Shown: piece after piece, positions 54,965 to 63,888 of the stretch
Layout of the letters: every line of letters begins with the position of its first letter
Numbering within the stretch: the stretch's first letter is position 1
Source of the DNA: Deltaproteobacteria bacterium YD0425bin51
Lineage (GTDB): Bacteria; Desulfobacterota; Desulfobacteria; Desulfobacterales; YD0425bin51
Length of the DNA: 64,000 nt
Assembly: GCA_002753225.1 (NCBI GenBank)
Contig: PDZS01000006.1
Location: 62,001 to 126,000 of the forward strand
Direction: 5' to 3'
Program-made: the position numbers and the translations under genes
The notes under the pieces: generated by a model
The model's input: only the letters and a program-made list of their open reading frames with translations
Told to the model about the DNA's origin: nothing
Databases searched by the model: none

Positions 54965-55551
54965 TACCTTGAGCGCCAATAAGGATTATGATTATATCTC
55001 ATTTGTTTCTGAAGTGAAAGAATTGATACGCCGTTCTCAATATCAAGCTTTAAAAGCTGTCAACAAAGAATTGATAAAACTCTACTGGGATATTGGTCGG
55101 ATGATCGTTGAAAAACAACAGACTCTTGGCTGGGGAAAATCCGTGGTTGAACAGCTTTCCAAAGATATTCAGTGTGAATATCCAGGTATTCAAGGGTTTT
55201 CTACAAGTAACCTTTGGAATATGAAGTTGTTTTACTCAGAAATTCAACAAAATGAAAAACTCCAACCATTGGTTGGAGAAATTAGCTGGACAAAAAACAT
55301 CCTGATTCTAACAAAATGCAAAGACCCTTTGGAACGGGAATTTTACATGCTGCATGTTAAAAAATTTGGCTGGACCAAGGATGTCTTGGTTCATCAGATT
55401 GAAAACAACCTTACAGCCAATTGGTGTGGCAACTTACAGCACTTCCCCTTCTTTACCGGAAGAATACAGAAAATATCTCCCAACACCAGAAGAGATCGCT
55501 CAACGTTTCGCGATTGTTAAAGCTTTATTTGGGGATGAAGATGAAAAATAA
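54957..55551 (+). pseudogene. yhcG: YhcG/DUF1016-family nuclease, internally deleted and frameshifted
   Basis: The ATG at 54957 overlaps the hsdM stop. Residues 1-~150 are the conserved DUF1016 N-terminal domain ('KAVNKELIKLYWDIGRMIVE', 'FSTSNLWNMKLFY', 'WTKDVLVHQIEN'). Near 55407-55415 the sequence jumps to the extreme C-terminus of the same family, but in another frame ('QPIGVATYSTSPSLPEEYRK', 'YLPTPEEIAQRF', ending 55551). The PDDEXK nuclease core of ~150 residues is missing. In the original frame translation runs to 55520 with a nonsense tail. So two neighbouring genes, hsdM and this one, each lack their central part. YhcG-like proteins often accompany type I restriction loci. Confidence 0.8.
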
Positions 55552-55840
55552 GAGTGATATTTGGAAATTAGCCAATTCAATCGTAAGAATAACAAAACAG
55601 GCTGAACTAACAGGTTTATTTACAGATACGAGAGAATTATTAGAGTGTCAAAATTGTGGATTAATGGAAGACATTGCCGCTGAAGGTAACTTAATGACCT
55701 ATAAAAGAAATGTAATGAATAACGATGAGGCTCAAAAAGATAGCTATTTACGTTTTATTCCAACCGATAATGCCAATATTTTTATATGTCCACAGTGCGG
55801 AAATTGCGTTGAGCTATCCGATAAGGAGACTGGTCAATGA
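55541..55840 (+). CDS. Small zinc-ribbon-like protein in the restriction operon
   Basis: A 99-residue protein from ATG 55541 (GGGG 6 bp upstream; ATG 55535 also possible). It carries C-x2-C near residue 36 (LLECQNCGLMED) and a second C-x2-C-x2-C (FICPQCGNC) near the C-terminus, suggesting zinc binding. The N-terminal part is helical. The family is not known by name to me; similar short proteins occur inside hsd operons. The stop overlaps the hsdS start (ATGA), so it is translationally coupled to hsdS. The role is unknown. Confidence 0.68.
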   Translation: MKNKSDIWKLANSIVRITKQAELTGLFTDTRELLECQNCGLMEDIAAEGNLMTYKRNVMNNDEAQKDSYLRFIPTDNANIFICPQCGNCVELSDKETGQ

Positions 55841-56916
55841 GTGAGTGGAAGGAATGTAAGTTGGGGGATTTTATCTCTTTTGGTAATGGGAAATCTCGTC
55901 CCCAAAATGATGGGATAATACCAATTTATGGAGGGAATGGGATTCTTGGTTATTGTAATCAGTATAACTATCAAGACGAAACAATTATAATTGGTAGAGT
56001 CGGGGCTTATTGTGGCTCTGTCTTTTATGAAAATAAACCTATTTGGGTTTCAGATAACGCTTTATCTGCAAAACCAAAAGAAAGAAATAATACAAAATTT
56101 CTATTTTATTTCCTCAAAAATTTAGAACTAAATCAATTTGCAGAAGGCTCAAGCCATCCTCTTGTAACCCAAACATTGCTAAACTCAATTGATGTTGAAA
56201 TTCCAGGAAAGGTAACTGAACAACAAGCCATCGCCTCCGTCCTTTCCAGCCTCGACGACAAAATAGACCTGCTCCACCGCCAGAACAAAACCCTTGAAGC
56301 TATGGCGGAAACGCTTTTTAGGCAGTGGTTTGTGGAGGAGGCGGGGGAGGGGTGGGAGGAAGGGAAAATTCCTGATGAGTTTGATTATGTAATGGGAGTT
56401 TCTCCACTAGGTAAAAGTTATAACGAAAATGGTGAAGGCGTCCCCATGTATCAGGGCAATGCTGACTTTGAATTTCGTTTTCCAAAGAGAAGGATATTTA
56501 CAACAGATCCGAAAAGATTTGCTGAAAAATTTGATACACTTATCAGTGTAAGAGCACCAGTTGGCGCACAAAATATGGCAGATGAGCGATGTTGTATTGG
56601 TCGTGGAGTGGCAGCTTTCAAATATAAGTTAAGCAACGAATATTACACATATACTTATTTCAAAATTAAATCTCTTATGAAAGAAATAGACCAATTCAAC
56701 CACACAGGCACAGTTTTCGGCTCTATCAGTAAAAGTGATTTTGAAGAAATCTCAATAATTCTGCCTCCAAGCCAATTTGTTGATAATTATCAAAAAGAAG
56801 TAAGACCTATTGATGATAAAATAATTGCTAATTGTCATCAAATCCGTACTCTCGAAAAACTCCGTGACACGCTTTTACCTAAATTAATGAGCGGTGAAGT
56901 GAGGCTGAAACTATGA
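55837..56916 (+). CDS. hsdS: Type I restriction specificity subunit HsdS
   Basis: A 359-residue protein with two target-recognition domains. TRD1 is ~1-125 ('WKECKLGDFISFGNGKSRP' ... 'IPIYGGNGILGYC'). A conserved helical spacer (~128-170) has 'QQAIASVLSSLDDKIDLLHR' and 'TLEAMAETLFRQWF'. TRD2 is ~175-305, and a second helix pair ends 'LRDTLLPKLMSGEVRL'. Length and both spacers are complete. It selects a bipartite DNA target for the HsdM/HsdR complex. It is in the same transcript as hsdM and the remnants, and overlaps the next gene by 4 bp. Confidence 0.92.
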   Translation: MSEWKECKLGDFISFGNGKSRPQNDGIIPIYGGNGILGYCNQYNYQDETIIIGRVGAYCGSVFYENKPIWVSDNALSAKPKERNNTKFLFYFLKNLELNQFAEGSSHPLVTQTLLNSIDVEIPGKVTEQQAIASVLSSLDDKIDLLHRQNKTLEAMAETLFRQWFVEEAGEGWEEGKIPDEFDYVMGVSPLGKSYNENGEGVPMYQGNADFEFRFPKRRIFTTDPKRFAEKFDTLISVRAPVGAQNMADERCCIGRGVAAFKYKLSNEYYTYTYFKIKSLMKEIDQFNHTGTVFGSISKSDFEEISIILPPSQFVDNYQKEVRPIDDKIIANCHQIRTLEKLRDTLLPKLMSGEVRLKL

Positions 56917-58814
56917 TAGAATTAACCATTCAAGATATTTTAGCCCTAATCGAATCAACAGAGGTAGAATTCAAATCCGCACAGGGACGAGATGGCTTAG
57001 GAGAACTCCCGCAAAGTTTTTGGGAAACGTATTCTGCCATGGCGAATACTTCCGGCGGACATATTTATCTGGGAATTGAGGAAACCAGGGATCACAAGTA
57101 CGTTTGTCGAGGCATACAAGATACGGATAAAATCCAGAAAGTGCTTTGGGATACGATAAACAATAAGCATAAAGTCAATCGGAATGTTTTATCAATACAT
57201 GATGTTCAGATTATCCGGGTTGACAACTGTAATCTTCTGGATATTCGTGTTCCCAGAGCAAGACGACAGGACAGACCTGTCTATGTTGGAGCATCTCCAT
57301 TTGGTAATACATACGTTCGGCAACATGAGGGCGATTATAAAGCCGATGATGAGACAGTGCGCCGGATGATTGCTGAAGCGGTGGAAGATTCCCGTGATGA
57401 TAGAATTCTAGAGTATTTCGGCATTGATGATTTGGAAAAGGAAACAGTCAATGCGTATCGAAATAGGTTTGCTTCCCTTAAACCGGAAAGTCCCTGGCTT
57501 GATTTGTCTCTCGAAGATTTTTTATTGAGAATTGGGGTCATGGGAAAAGACCGAGTGAGTGGCAAGAGCGGACTCAGGGTAGCCGGTTTATTGATGTTTG
57601 GCCGGTATGATACCATTAAAGAAGTTTTCCCGCATTATATGGTCGATTATCAGGAACGCCCGGAACCCAAAAAAGAGGTGCGGTGGATAGACCGTATTAC
57701 ACCTGATGGAACATGGTCAGGGAATCTCTATGATTTTTTTCAAAAAACAATGCGTAAATTAACCGCTGATCTGAAGGTTCCATTTCAATTGGAACTCGGT
57801 ATCCGAAAAGATGATACACCGGTTCATGAAGCATTAAGGGAAGCATTGACGAATACGTTGATCCATGCTGATTTTACCGGTCGTGTTTCAATTTTGATTG
57901 TGAAACGCCCCGATCTCTTTGGTTTTCGTAATCCCGGACTCATGAGGGTATCCATAGATCAAGCCATTACAGGTGGAATCAGCGACTGCCGGAATCATCG
58001 AATCCAGGATTTATTCAGGTTCATTGGCTTGGGCGAACATGCCGGCTCAGGTATTCCAAAAATTTATAAAAACTGGAAATCACAGCACTGGCGAGCGCCA
58101 TCATTATATGAAGACAGACAGCATGAGCAGACGCTTCTTGAACTCAGGATGATCAGTTTGATGCCGGAAGAAAGCATAAAAAAACTGGATGACTTGTTTG
58201 GCGACAGGTTGAGGAGCCTACCTGAACTTGAACGTGTTATTTTAATAACAGCGATGACGGAAGGAAAGGTTTATCATTCCAGAATAAAGGAAATATCAAC
58301 AGATCATCCCAAAGATATTTCTTCGGCGCTTGCCCATCTCGTTCAAATGGATATGCTTGAAAAAGAAGGAGAAACACGAGCCAGTGTGTATTATATTCCG
58401 GGATTGAAACCGCTTGATTCCTATCTCCCTTTTATGGCGCTGTTTCAAAAAATCTCCCCGGATTTGAATGAAAACGCTGATAGCAACTCCCCGGATTTGA
58501 ACAATAGCTCCCCAGATTTAAAAGCTAACTCCCCAGATTTAAAATTAAAATTGGTGCGAGTTTTAAATTCTATGGGGTATCAAACGATGCCGGGTAAATT
58601 TAAAAATGAAGAGATGAAAAAGGTCATTATGGCTTTATGTCTTGATGCGTTTATTACTTTGAAAGAATTAGGCATTGTATTGGAACGAAATCCGAAATCG
58701 TTACAAGACCAATATTTAACTTCAATGATAAAGGATGGCTTTTTGGGACTTCGTTTCCCGGATAATAAAAATCATCCTGAACAGGCTTATAGAAGTAAAA
58801 ATCATGAACAATAA
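56913..58814 (+). CDS. AlbA-2/Schlafen-like and GHKL-ATPase-like protein in the restriction operon
   Basis: A 633-residue protein. The N-terminal AlbA_2 (Schlafen-like) domain (~5-140) has 'ESTEVEFKSAQGRDGLGELP' and 'AMANTSGGHIYLGIEE'. A GHKL/HATPase_c_4-type region follows (~290-400) with 'ALREALTNTLIHADF', 'FGFRNPGLM' and 'GLGEHAGSGIPKI', then winged-helix segments. At ~515-545 there are four SPDL repeats (separate entry). Such proteins are common in or beside type I restriction loci and other defence islands; they may act as regulators or effectors. The family's biochemical role is unsettled. It overlaps hsdS by 4 bp and hsdR by 11 bp. Confidence 0.85.
   Translation: MIELTIQDILALIESTEVEFKSAQGRDGLGELPQSFWETYSAMANTSGGHIYLGIEETRDHKYVCRGIQDTDKIQKVLWDTINNKHKVNRNVLSIHDVQIIRVDNCNLLDIRVPRARRQDRPVYVGASPFGNTYVRQHEGDYKADDETVRRMIAEAVEDSRDDRILEYFGIDDLEKETVNAYRNRFASLKPESPWLDLSLEDFLLRIGVMGKDRVSGKSGLRVAGLLMFGRYDTIKEVFPHYMVDYQERPEPKKEVRWIDRITPDGTWSGNLYDFFQKTMRKLTADLKVPFQLELGIRKDDTPVHEALREALTNTLIHADFTGRVSILIVKRPDLFGFRNPGLMRVSIDQAITGGISDCRNHRIQDLFRFIGLGEHAGSGIPKIYKNWKSQHWRAPSLYEDRQHEQTLLELRMISLMPEESIKKLDDLFGDRLRSLPELERVILITAMTEGKVYHSRIKEISTDHPKDISSALAHLVQMDMLEKEGETRASVYYIPGLKPLDSYLPFMALFQKISPDLNENADSNSPDLNNSSPDLKANSPDLKLKLVRVLNSMGYQTMPGKFKNEEMKKVIMALCLDAFITLKELGIVLERNPKSLQDQYLTSMIKDGFLGLRFPDNKNHPEQAYRSKNHEQ
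58454..58543 (+). repeat. Four short coding repeats (CTCCCC-GATTT units) in the AlbA/GHKL gene
   Basis: Units CTCCCCGGATTTGAA or CTCCCCAGATTTAAA begin at 58454, 58487, 58508 and 58529, spaced 33, 21 and 21 bp, all in frame and coding S-P-D-L. They form a flexible linker between the winged-helix part and the C-terminal domain. Confidence 0.85.
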
Positions 58815-61800
58815 AATCACCGAGTCTTCTATTGAACAATTTGCCATTGAGCTATTAGAGCATCAAGGGTATCAATATCTTTATGGACCGTCAATCGCTC
58901 CAGACGGCGAAACTTCTGAAAGAAAATCCTTTGAGGATGTATTATTAATAGAAAGATTGCAAACAGCTATCGGAAGGATTAATCCGTCTATATCAGCGGA
59001 TATTCGAGAAGATGCCATTAAACAAATACAAAGACTTAATTCTCCTGAACTGATTGTCAACAATGAATTTTTTCACCGGATGCTGACCGAAGGAATCAAT
59101 GTCAGTTATCAAAAGGACGGGAACACCAGAGGCGATCTGGTTTGGCTGATTGATTTCAAGAATCCTGAAAACAACGATTTTATAGCGGCTAACCAATTTA
59201 CAGTTATTGAAAATAATGTCCATAAACGTCCTGATATTATTATTTTTGTGAATGGTATTCCTTTAGTTGTGGTCGAATTAAAAAATCCTGTGGATGAAAA
59301 TGCAACGGTAACATCAGCCTTCAAACAACTTCAAACTTACAAACAGGCAATTCCCTGCCTTTTTACTTATAACGGTTTTATGATAGCTTCTGATGGACTG
59401 GAGGCAAAAGCTGGTTCCATTTCAGCAGGATTGAGCCGTTTTATGGCATGGAAAACAGCCGATGGAAAGGCTCTTGCATCACCGCTGATTGGGCAGTTGG
59501 AAACGCTTATAAAAGGAATGCTGGATAAAAAAACACTGTTAGACATTATTCGTCATTTTATTGTTTTTGAGAAATCAAAAAAAGAGGATAAAGATACAGG
59601 AATTATAATCATTCAGACGATAAAAAAAATCGCGGCTTATCACCAATATTATGCTGTCAATAGAGCTGTGGAATCAACATTGAGGGCATCGGGCTATTGT
59701 GCCAAAATGAAAATATCAGATGAATGGATAGTAAAGGAATCACCCGCAAGCTACGGTGTCGTTGGTGTAGATACTCAATCTGTTGGTGATAAAAAAGGCG
59801 GCGTCATATGGCATACTCAGGGAAGCGGTAAATCATTATCTATGGTTTTTTATACAGGCAAAATCGTTCTTGCTATGGACAATCCAACGATTCTGATTAT
59901 TACGGATAGAAATGATTTGGATGATCAGCTTTTTGATACGTTTGCCGCTTCCAGGCAGCTTCTTAGACAAGAGCCTATACAGGCAGAAAACAGGGAACAA
60001 TTAAAGGAACTCCTTAAAGTTGCATCAGGAGGCGTCATATTTACCACGATTCAAAAATTTCAGCCTGATGAAGGGAATATCTATGAGACGCTTTCTGAAA
60101 GGAAAAATATTATTGTCATTGCCGATGAAGCCCATCGAACTCAATATGGCTTTAAAGCCAAGACCATTGATGCTAAAGATAAAAATGGAAATGTTATCGG
60201 TAAAAAGATTGTATATGGTTTTGCCAAATATATGAGAGATGCACTCCCCAAGGCAACTTATCTTGGCTTTACTGGAACACCGATTGAAAGCACTGATGTC
60301 AATACACCAGCAGTTTTCGGCAATTATGTCGATATTTATGATATTTTACAAGCTGTAGAAGACGGAGCAACAGTCAGAATATTTTATGAAAGCAGATTAG
60401 CTAAAATAACGCTGAGTGACGAAGGCAAAAAACTTGTTGCTGAATTTGATGATGATATTGAGCAGGATGAACTTACTGAAACACAAAAAGCTAAAAACAA
60501 GTGGACGCAATTAGAAGCTCTCATTGGAAGTGAAAAACGGATAAAACAGATAGCGTCAGATATTATCCATCATTTTGAGCAAAGACAGGAGGTCTTTGAA
60601 GGTAAAGCCATGATCGTTTCTATGTCTCGGCGTATTGCGGTCGCTTTATACAATGAAATAATTAAAATCAAACAGGATTGGCATAATAATGATTTAAGAA
60701 AAGGGGTGGTAAAGGTAGTGATGACCTCAGCATCTTCCGATGGTCCTGAAATTTCCAAACACCATACCACCAAAGAACAGCGTAGAACATTAGCCGATAG
60801 GATGAAAAATCCTGAAGACCCACTCAAATTGGTCATTGTCAGGGATATGTGGCTGACTGGTTTTGATGTTCCGTCTATGCATACGCTTTACATAGATAAA
60901 CCAATGAAAGGACATAATTTGATGCAAGCCATTGCAAGGGTGAATCGGGTCTATAAAGATAAGCCAGCGGGACTTGTAGTTGATTATTTGGGGATTGCAT
61001 CAGACCTTAAACAAGCATTATCATTTTATGCAAGCAGTGGTGGAAAAGGTGATCCAGCCATAGCACAGGAAAAAGCAGTTGAGATGATGCTTACGAAATT
61101 AGAGATCGTTTCTCAAATGTTTCATGGATTTGCCTATGAAGACTATTTTGATGCTGACACCAGAAAAAAACTATCCATCATTCTTGCTGCGGAAGAACAT
61201 ATTTTAAGTCTTGAAGATGGGAAAAAAAGATATATAAATGAAGTAACTGCATTATCCAGAGCATTTTCAATTGCGATACCTCATGAGCAGGCTTTGGATG
61301 TCAAAGACGAGGTTTCTTTCTTTCAAGCAGTAAAATCTCGTTTGGTAAAATTTGACAGCACCGGTACAGGCAAAACAGATGACGAAATAGAAACAGCTAT
61401 CAGGCAGGTTATTGATAGGGCTTTAATTACTGATCAAGTCATTGATGTTTTTGATGCGGCTGGTATTAAAAAGCCTGATATTTCGATACTTTCAGAAGAA
61501 TTTCTTTTGGAAGTCAAAAATATACAGCATAAAAATATTGCTTTGGAAGTATTAAAGAAATTGCTCAATGATGAAATAAAATCAAGAATGAAAAAGAATT
61601 TGATCCAAAGCAAATCTTTGATGGAAATGCTTGAAAATGCGCTAAAAAAATATCACAACAAAATTTTAACCGCAGTAGAAGTGATTGAAGAGTTAATTGC
61701 CTTAAGCAAAGATATTCAAAAAATGGACAAAGAGCCTCAGGAAATGGGGCTATCTGATTTTGAATATGCATTTTATACAGCTATTGCGGATAATAAGAGC

Positions 61801-62037
61801 GCCAGAGAAGTAATGCAGAAAGATAAATTACGTGAATTGGCGGTCGTATTGTTTGAAAAAGTAAAACAAAACACATCCATTGATTGGACAATAAAGGAAA
61901 GTGTAAAATCAAAATTAAAGGTGATTGTAAAGCGGACATTGCGGCAATATGGTTATCCTCCAGATATGCAAAAATTAGCTACGGACACAGTATTAAAACA
62001 AGCGGAGCTAATAGCGGAGGAACTTACGACACATTAA
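58804..62037 (+). CDS. hsdR: Type I restriction endonuclease subunit HsdR
   Basis: The start is the ATG at 58804 (1077 residues; the preceding 23 codons in frame belong to the overlapped upstream gene). The N-terminal nuclease (~1-260) has the PD...ExK site in 'RPDIIIFVNGIPLVVVELKNP' (split here). The SF2 translocase has Walker A HTQGSGKSLSM (~337), DEAH box VIADEAHRTQYG, motif III GFTGTPI, and motif VI-like 'HNLMQAIARVNRV'. A C-terminal helical domain binds the methylase. It is full length with all motifs. It cleaves unmodified DNA after ATP-driven translocation. It is intact although hsdM in the same operon is deleted, which is unexpected. Confidence 0.93.
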   Translation: MNNKITESSIEQFAIELLEHQGYQYLYGPSIAPDGETSERKSFEDVLLIERLQTAIGRINPSISADIREDAIKQIQRLNSPELIVNNEFFHRMLTEGINVSYQKDGNTRGDLVWLIDFKNPENNDFIAANQFTVIENNVHKRPDIIIFVNGIPLVVVELKNPVDENATVTSAFKQLQTYKQAIPCLFTYNGFMIASDGLEAKAGSISAGLSRFMAWKTADGKALASPLIGQLETLIKGMLDKKTLLDIIRHFIVFEKSKKEDKDTGIIIIQTIKKIAAYHQYYAVNRAVESTLRASGYCAKMKISDEWIVKESPASYGVVGVDTQSVGDKKGGVIWHTQGSGKSLSMVFYTGKIVLAMDNPTILIITDRNDLDDQLFDTFAASRQLLRQEPIQAENREQLKELLKVASGGVIFTTIQKFQPDEGNIYETLSERKNIIVIADEAHRTQYGFKAKTIDAKDKNGNVIGKKIVYGFAKYMRDALPKATYLGFTGTPIESTDVNTPAVFGNYVDIYDILQAVEDGATVRIFYESRLAKITLSDEGKKLVAEFDDDIEQDELTETQKAKNKWTQLEALIGSEKRIKQIASDIIHHFEQRQEVFEGKAMIVSMSRRIAVALYNEIIKIKQDWHNNDLRKGVVKVVMTSASSDGPEISKHHTTKEQRRTLADRMKNPEDPLKLVIVRDMWLTGFDVPSMHTLYIDKPMKGHNLMQAIARVNRVYKDKPAGLVVDYLGIASDLKQALSFYASSGGKGDPAIAQEKAVEMMLTKLEIVSQMFHGFAYEDYFDADTRKKLSIILAAEEHILSLEDGKKRYINEVTALSRAFSIAIPHEQALDVKDEVSFFQAVKSRLVKFDSTGTGKTDDEIETAIRQVIDRALITDQVIDVFDAAGIKKPDISILSEEFLLEVKNIQHKNIALEVLKKLLNDEIKSRMKKNLIQSKSLMEMLENALKKYHNKILTAVEVIEELIALSKDIQKMDKEPQEMGLSDFEYAFYTAIADNKSAREVMQKDKLRELAVVLFEKVKQNTSIDWTIKESVKSKLKVIVKRTLRQYGYPPDMQKLATDTVLKQAELIAEELTTH

Positions 62038-62532
62038 AAAGAGAGAAAAGATAAAACTATAAAGCAAGAAAAATGGCGAATTCAATATGGCGTTCAAGTA
62101 GCCCGGCGAAAGGCTTAATCTTTATTAATGGGGAATGGTTAGATAGAGTATTGAAACAATATACAATAATTTACAAGAAATCTGCTCATTCTTGTATGAG
62201 GAAAAAGTTCTTTGAAAATTTTTTAATTTTTCGTACATCCTGATTATATAAAAATGTCCATATTTTAGCTTAATGAATGTAAAAAAATGCAATATAAGAA
62301 AATCGGCTTTGAAGTGTTTTTTGCATAATATTTATCCTTTTTGTTTAGCGGGTTTTACTGTTAAACAAAGATTGACTTGTCTCTTAAGTAATGTTATCGA
62401 AAGTGCCGGTGGTTATTTTAAGAAAAAAATGGGAATTGTAAAGAAGGGTTAAATTAGGTTTAATGGAATAAAGCATTTGTAGGCACAATCTGCCGCTATA
62501 GCGGCTTAATTGAAATATTTGGAGGTTATCTG
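62038..62532. other. 495-bp intergenic region before the RND operon
   Basis: No convincing gene. It contains a hairpin TTTGTTTA ... TAAACAAA (about 62340-62369) and a perfect 14-bp palindrome (62492-62505). A possible -35-like TTGACT lies just after the hairpin (about 62372). A short 56-codon reading frame at ~62073 has no RBS and was rejected. The promoter and operator of the efflux operon are expected here. Confidence 0.5.
62492..62505. promoter_or_regulatory. Perfect 14-bp palindrome upstream of acrA-like gene (operator candidate)
   Basis: GCCGCTATAGCGGC, perfectly self-complementary, 27 bp upstream of the ATG at 62533 and partly G+C-rich in an otherwise A+T-rich leader. RND operons are usually controlled by TetR-family repressors that bind palindromes near the promoter. 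Here no tetR gene is visible in the window, so the regulator is unknown. Confidence 0.45.
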
Positions 62533-63876
62533 ATGCAATGTAAGGTAAATGCGTATGAAGTTCTTAGATGTAGTCTATTTTTGTTTGTCCTGTCTGGCGG
62601 ATTTTTGCTGGCAGGTTGTGATGGTAGAAAAAAATCCCCACCGCCTATGCCTCCTGCAGAAGTAGCAGTAGTAACTGTTAAGTCACAAAGAATAACGTTA
62701 ACGACTGAATTGCCAGGTCGGACAGCTCCTTTTCGTATTGCTGAAATTCGCCCACAGGTTAGTGGACTCATTTTGAAACGTCTTTTTAATGAAGGCGCAA
62801 ATGTGAATGCCGGGCAAGAACTTTATCAGATTGATCCTGCTCCTTTTAAAGCTGCACTCAATAATGCACAAGCTACCCTGGCAGCAGCTCGAAGATCTGC
62901 TGATCGGGCTAGGTCAGCTCTGAAAGCAAGTTTAGCTGGCGTCATAAGGCAGCAAACCACATTAGAACTAGCCCGTACAAACCGGGATCGATTCGAAAAA
63001 GCATTCAATGGAAAAGCGGTTTCTGCTAGTCAGAAGGACCAGGTGGTAACTGAGTTTAAATTGACCGAATCAGCATTACAGGCTGCTGAAGCACAGGTGG
63101 ATAGTGATCGCCAAGCTATAGCATTGGCAGAAGCCAACATTCAGCAAGCTGAAGCTGCAATGGAGACAATACGTATCAATTTGGATTATACCAAGATCAA
63201 AGCGCCAATTTCTGGCCGTATTGGCAGATCCAATGTAACAGAAGGGGCTATTGTGACGGCATATCAACCGATACCTCTATCAACTATTCAACAGATGGAT
63301 CCAATTTATGTGGATGTGCCTCAATCTACTTCTAAATTAATGAATTTAAAACACGGTTTGGCGAATGGACGTTTCAATCAAGATGTCACAAAAAATAACA
63401 AGGTTAAGCTAATCCTGGAAGATGGCGTGGAGTATTCACAGGAAGGGACATTGCAGTTCAGCGATATCACAGTTGATCCTACAACAGGATCAGTCATCCT
63501 GCGGATTGTTTTTCCAAATCCGCAAGGTATTCTTCTCCCTGGTATGTTTGTTCAAACTGTTATTCCGGAAGGTGTTAATGAAAATGCTATTCTTGTTCCT
63601 CAGCAGGGTGTATCCCTCGATTTTAAAGGAAACCCCATCTCTATGATAGTTGATGCCGAAGGCAAAGCTCAGCAACGCATTCTTACTCTTGATCGTGCCA
63701 TTGGTAATAAATGGCTGGTCTCATCAGGTCTAACATCAAGTGATAGGGTGATCGTCGAGGGTATCCAAAGGGTGCGGCCAGGAGCAACTGTTAAAGCGGT
63801 ACCTTTTCAGGATCCTTCTCAAACTATCAATGTAAAAATAGATAAAAGGGGACAAGCATCCCCTGCATCTAAATAA
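62533..63876 (+). CDS. acrA: RND efflux periplasmic adaptor (AcrA/MexA family) lipoprotein
   Basis: A 447-residue protein with a strong RBS (GGAGG). The signal peptide ends in lipobox LLAGC (Cys ~29). The adaptor layout is: first lipoyl half ('RPQVSGLILKRLFNEGANVN'), a long alpha-helical hairpin (~95-210), second lipoyl half ('TKIKAPISGRIGRSNVTEGA'), a beta-barrel ('VDVPQSTSKLMNL') and a membrane-proximal domain ('ILVPQQGVSLDFKGNP'). It links the inner-membrane pump to an outer-membrane channel. It is directly followed (12 bp) by the pump gene, with higher GC than the signalling genes to the left. Confidence 0.93.
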   Translation: MQCKVNAYEVLRCSLFLFVLSGGFLLAGCDGRKKSPPPMPPAEVAVVTVKSQRITLTTELPGRTAPFRIAEIRPQVSGLILKRLFNEGANVNAGQELYQIDPAPFKAALNNAQATLAAARRSADRARSALKASLAGVIRQQTTLELARTNRDRFEKAFNGKAVSASQKDQVVTEFKLTESALQAAEAQVDSDRQAIALAEANIQQAEAAMETIRINLDYTKIKAPISGRIGRSNVTEGAIVTAYQPIPLSTIQQMDPIYVDVPQSTSKLMNLKHGLANGRFNQDVTKNNKVKLILEDGVEYSQEGTLQFSDITVDPTTGSVILRIVFPNPQGILLPGMFVQTVIPEGVNENAILVPQQGVSLDFKGNPISMIVDAEGKAQQRILTLDRAIGNKWLVSSGLTSSDRVIVEGIQRVRPGATVKAVPFQDPSQTINVKIDKRGQASPASK

Positions 63877-63888
63877 CGGAGGGGAGTG

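Noticed and set aside
62073..62240. 56-codon plus-strand ORF in the gap before acrA (begins MANSIWRSSSPAKG)
   Set aside because: There is no ribosome binding site, no domain, and the C-terminal half is low-complexity A+T-rich sequence.
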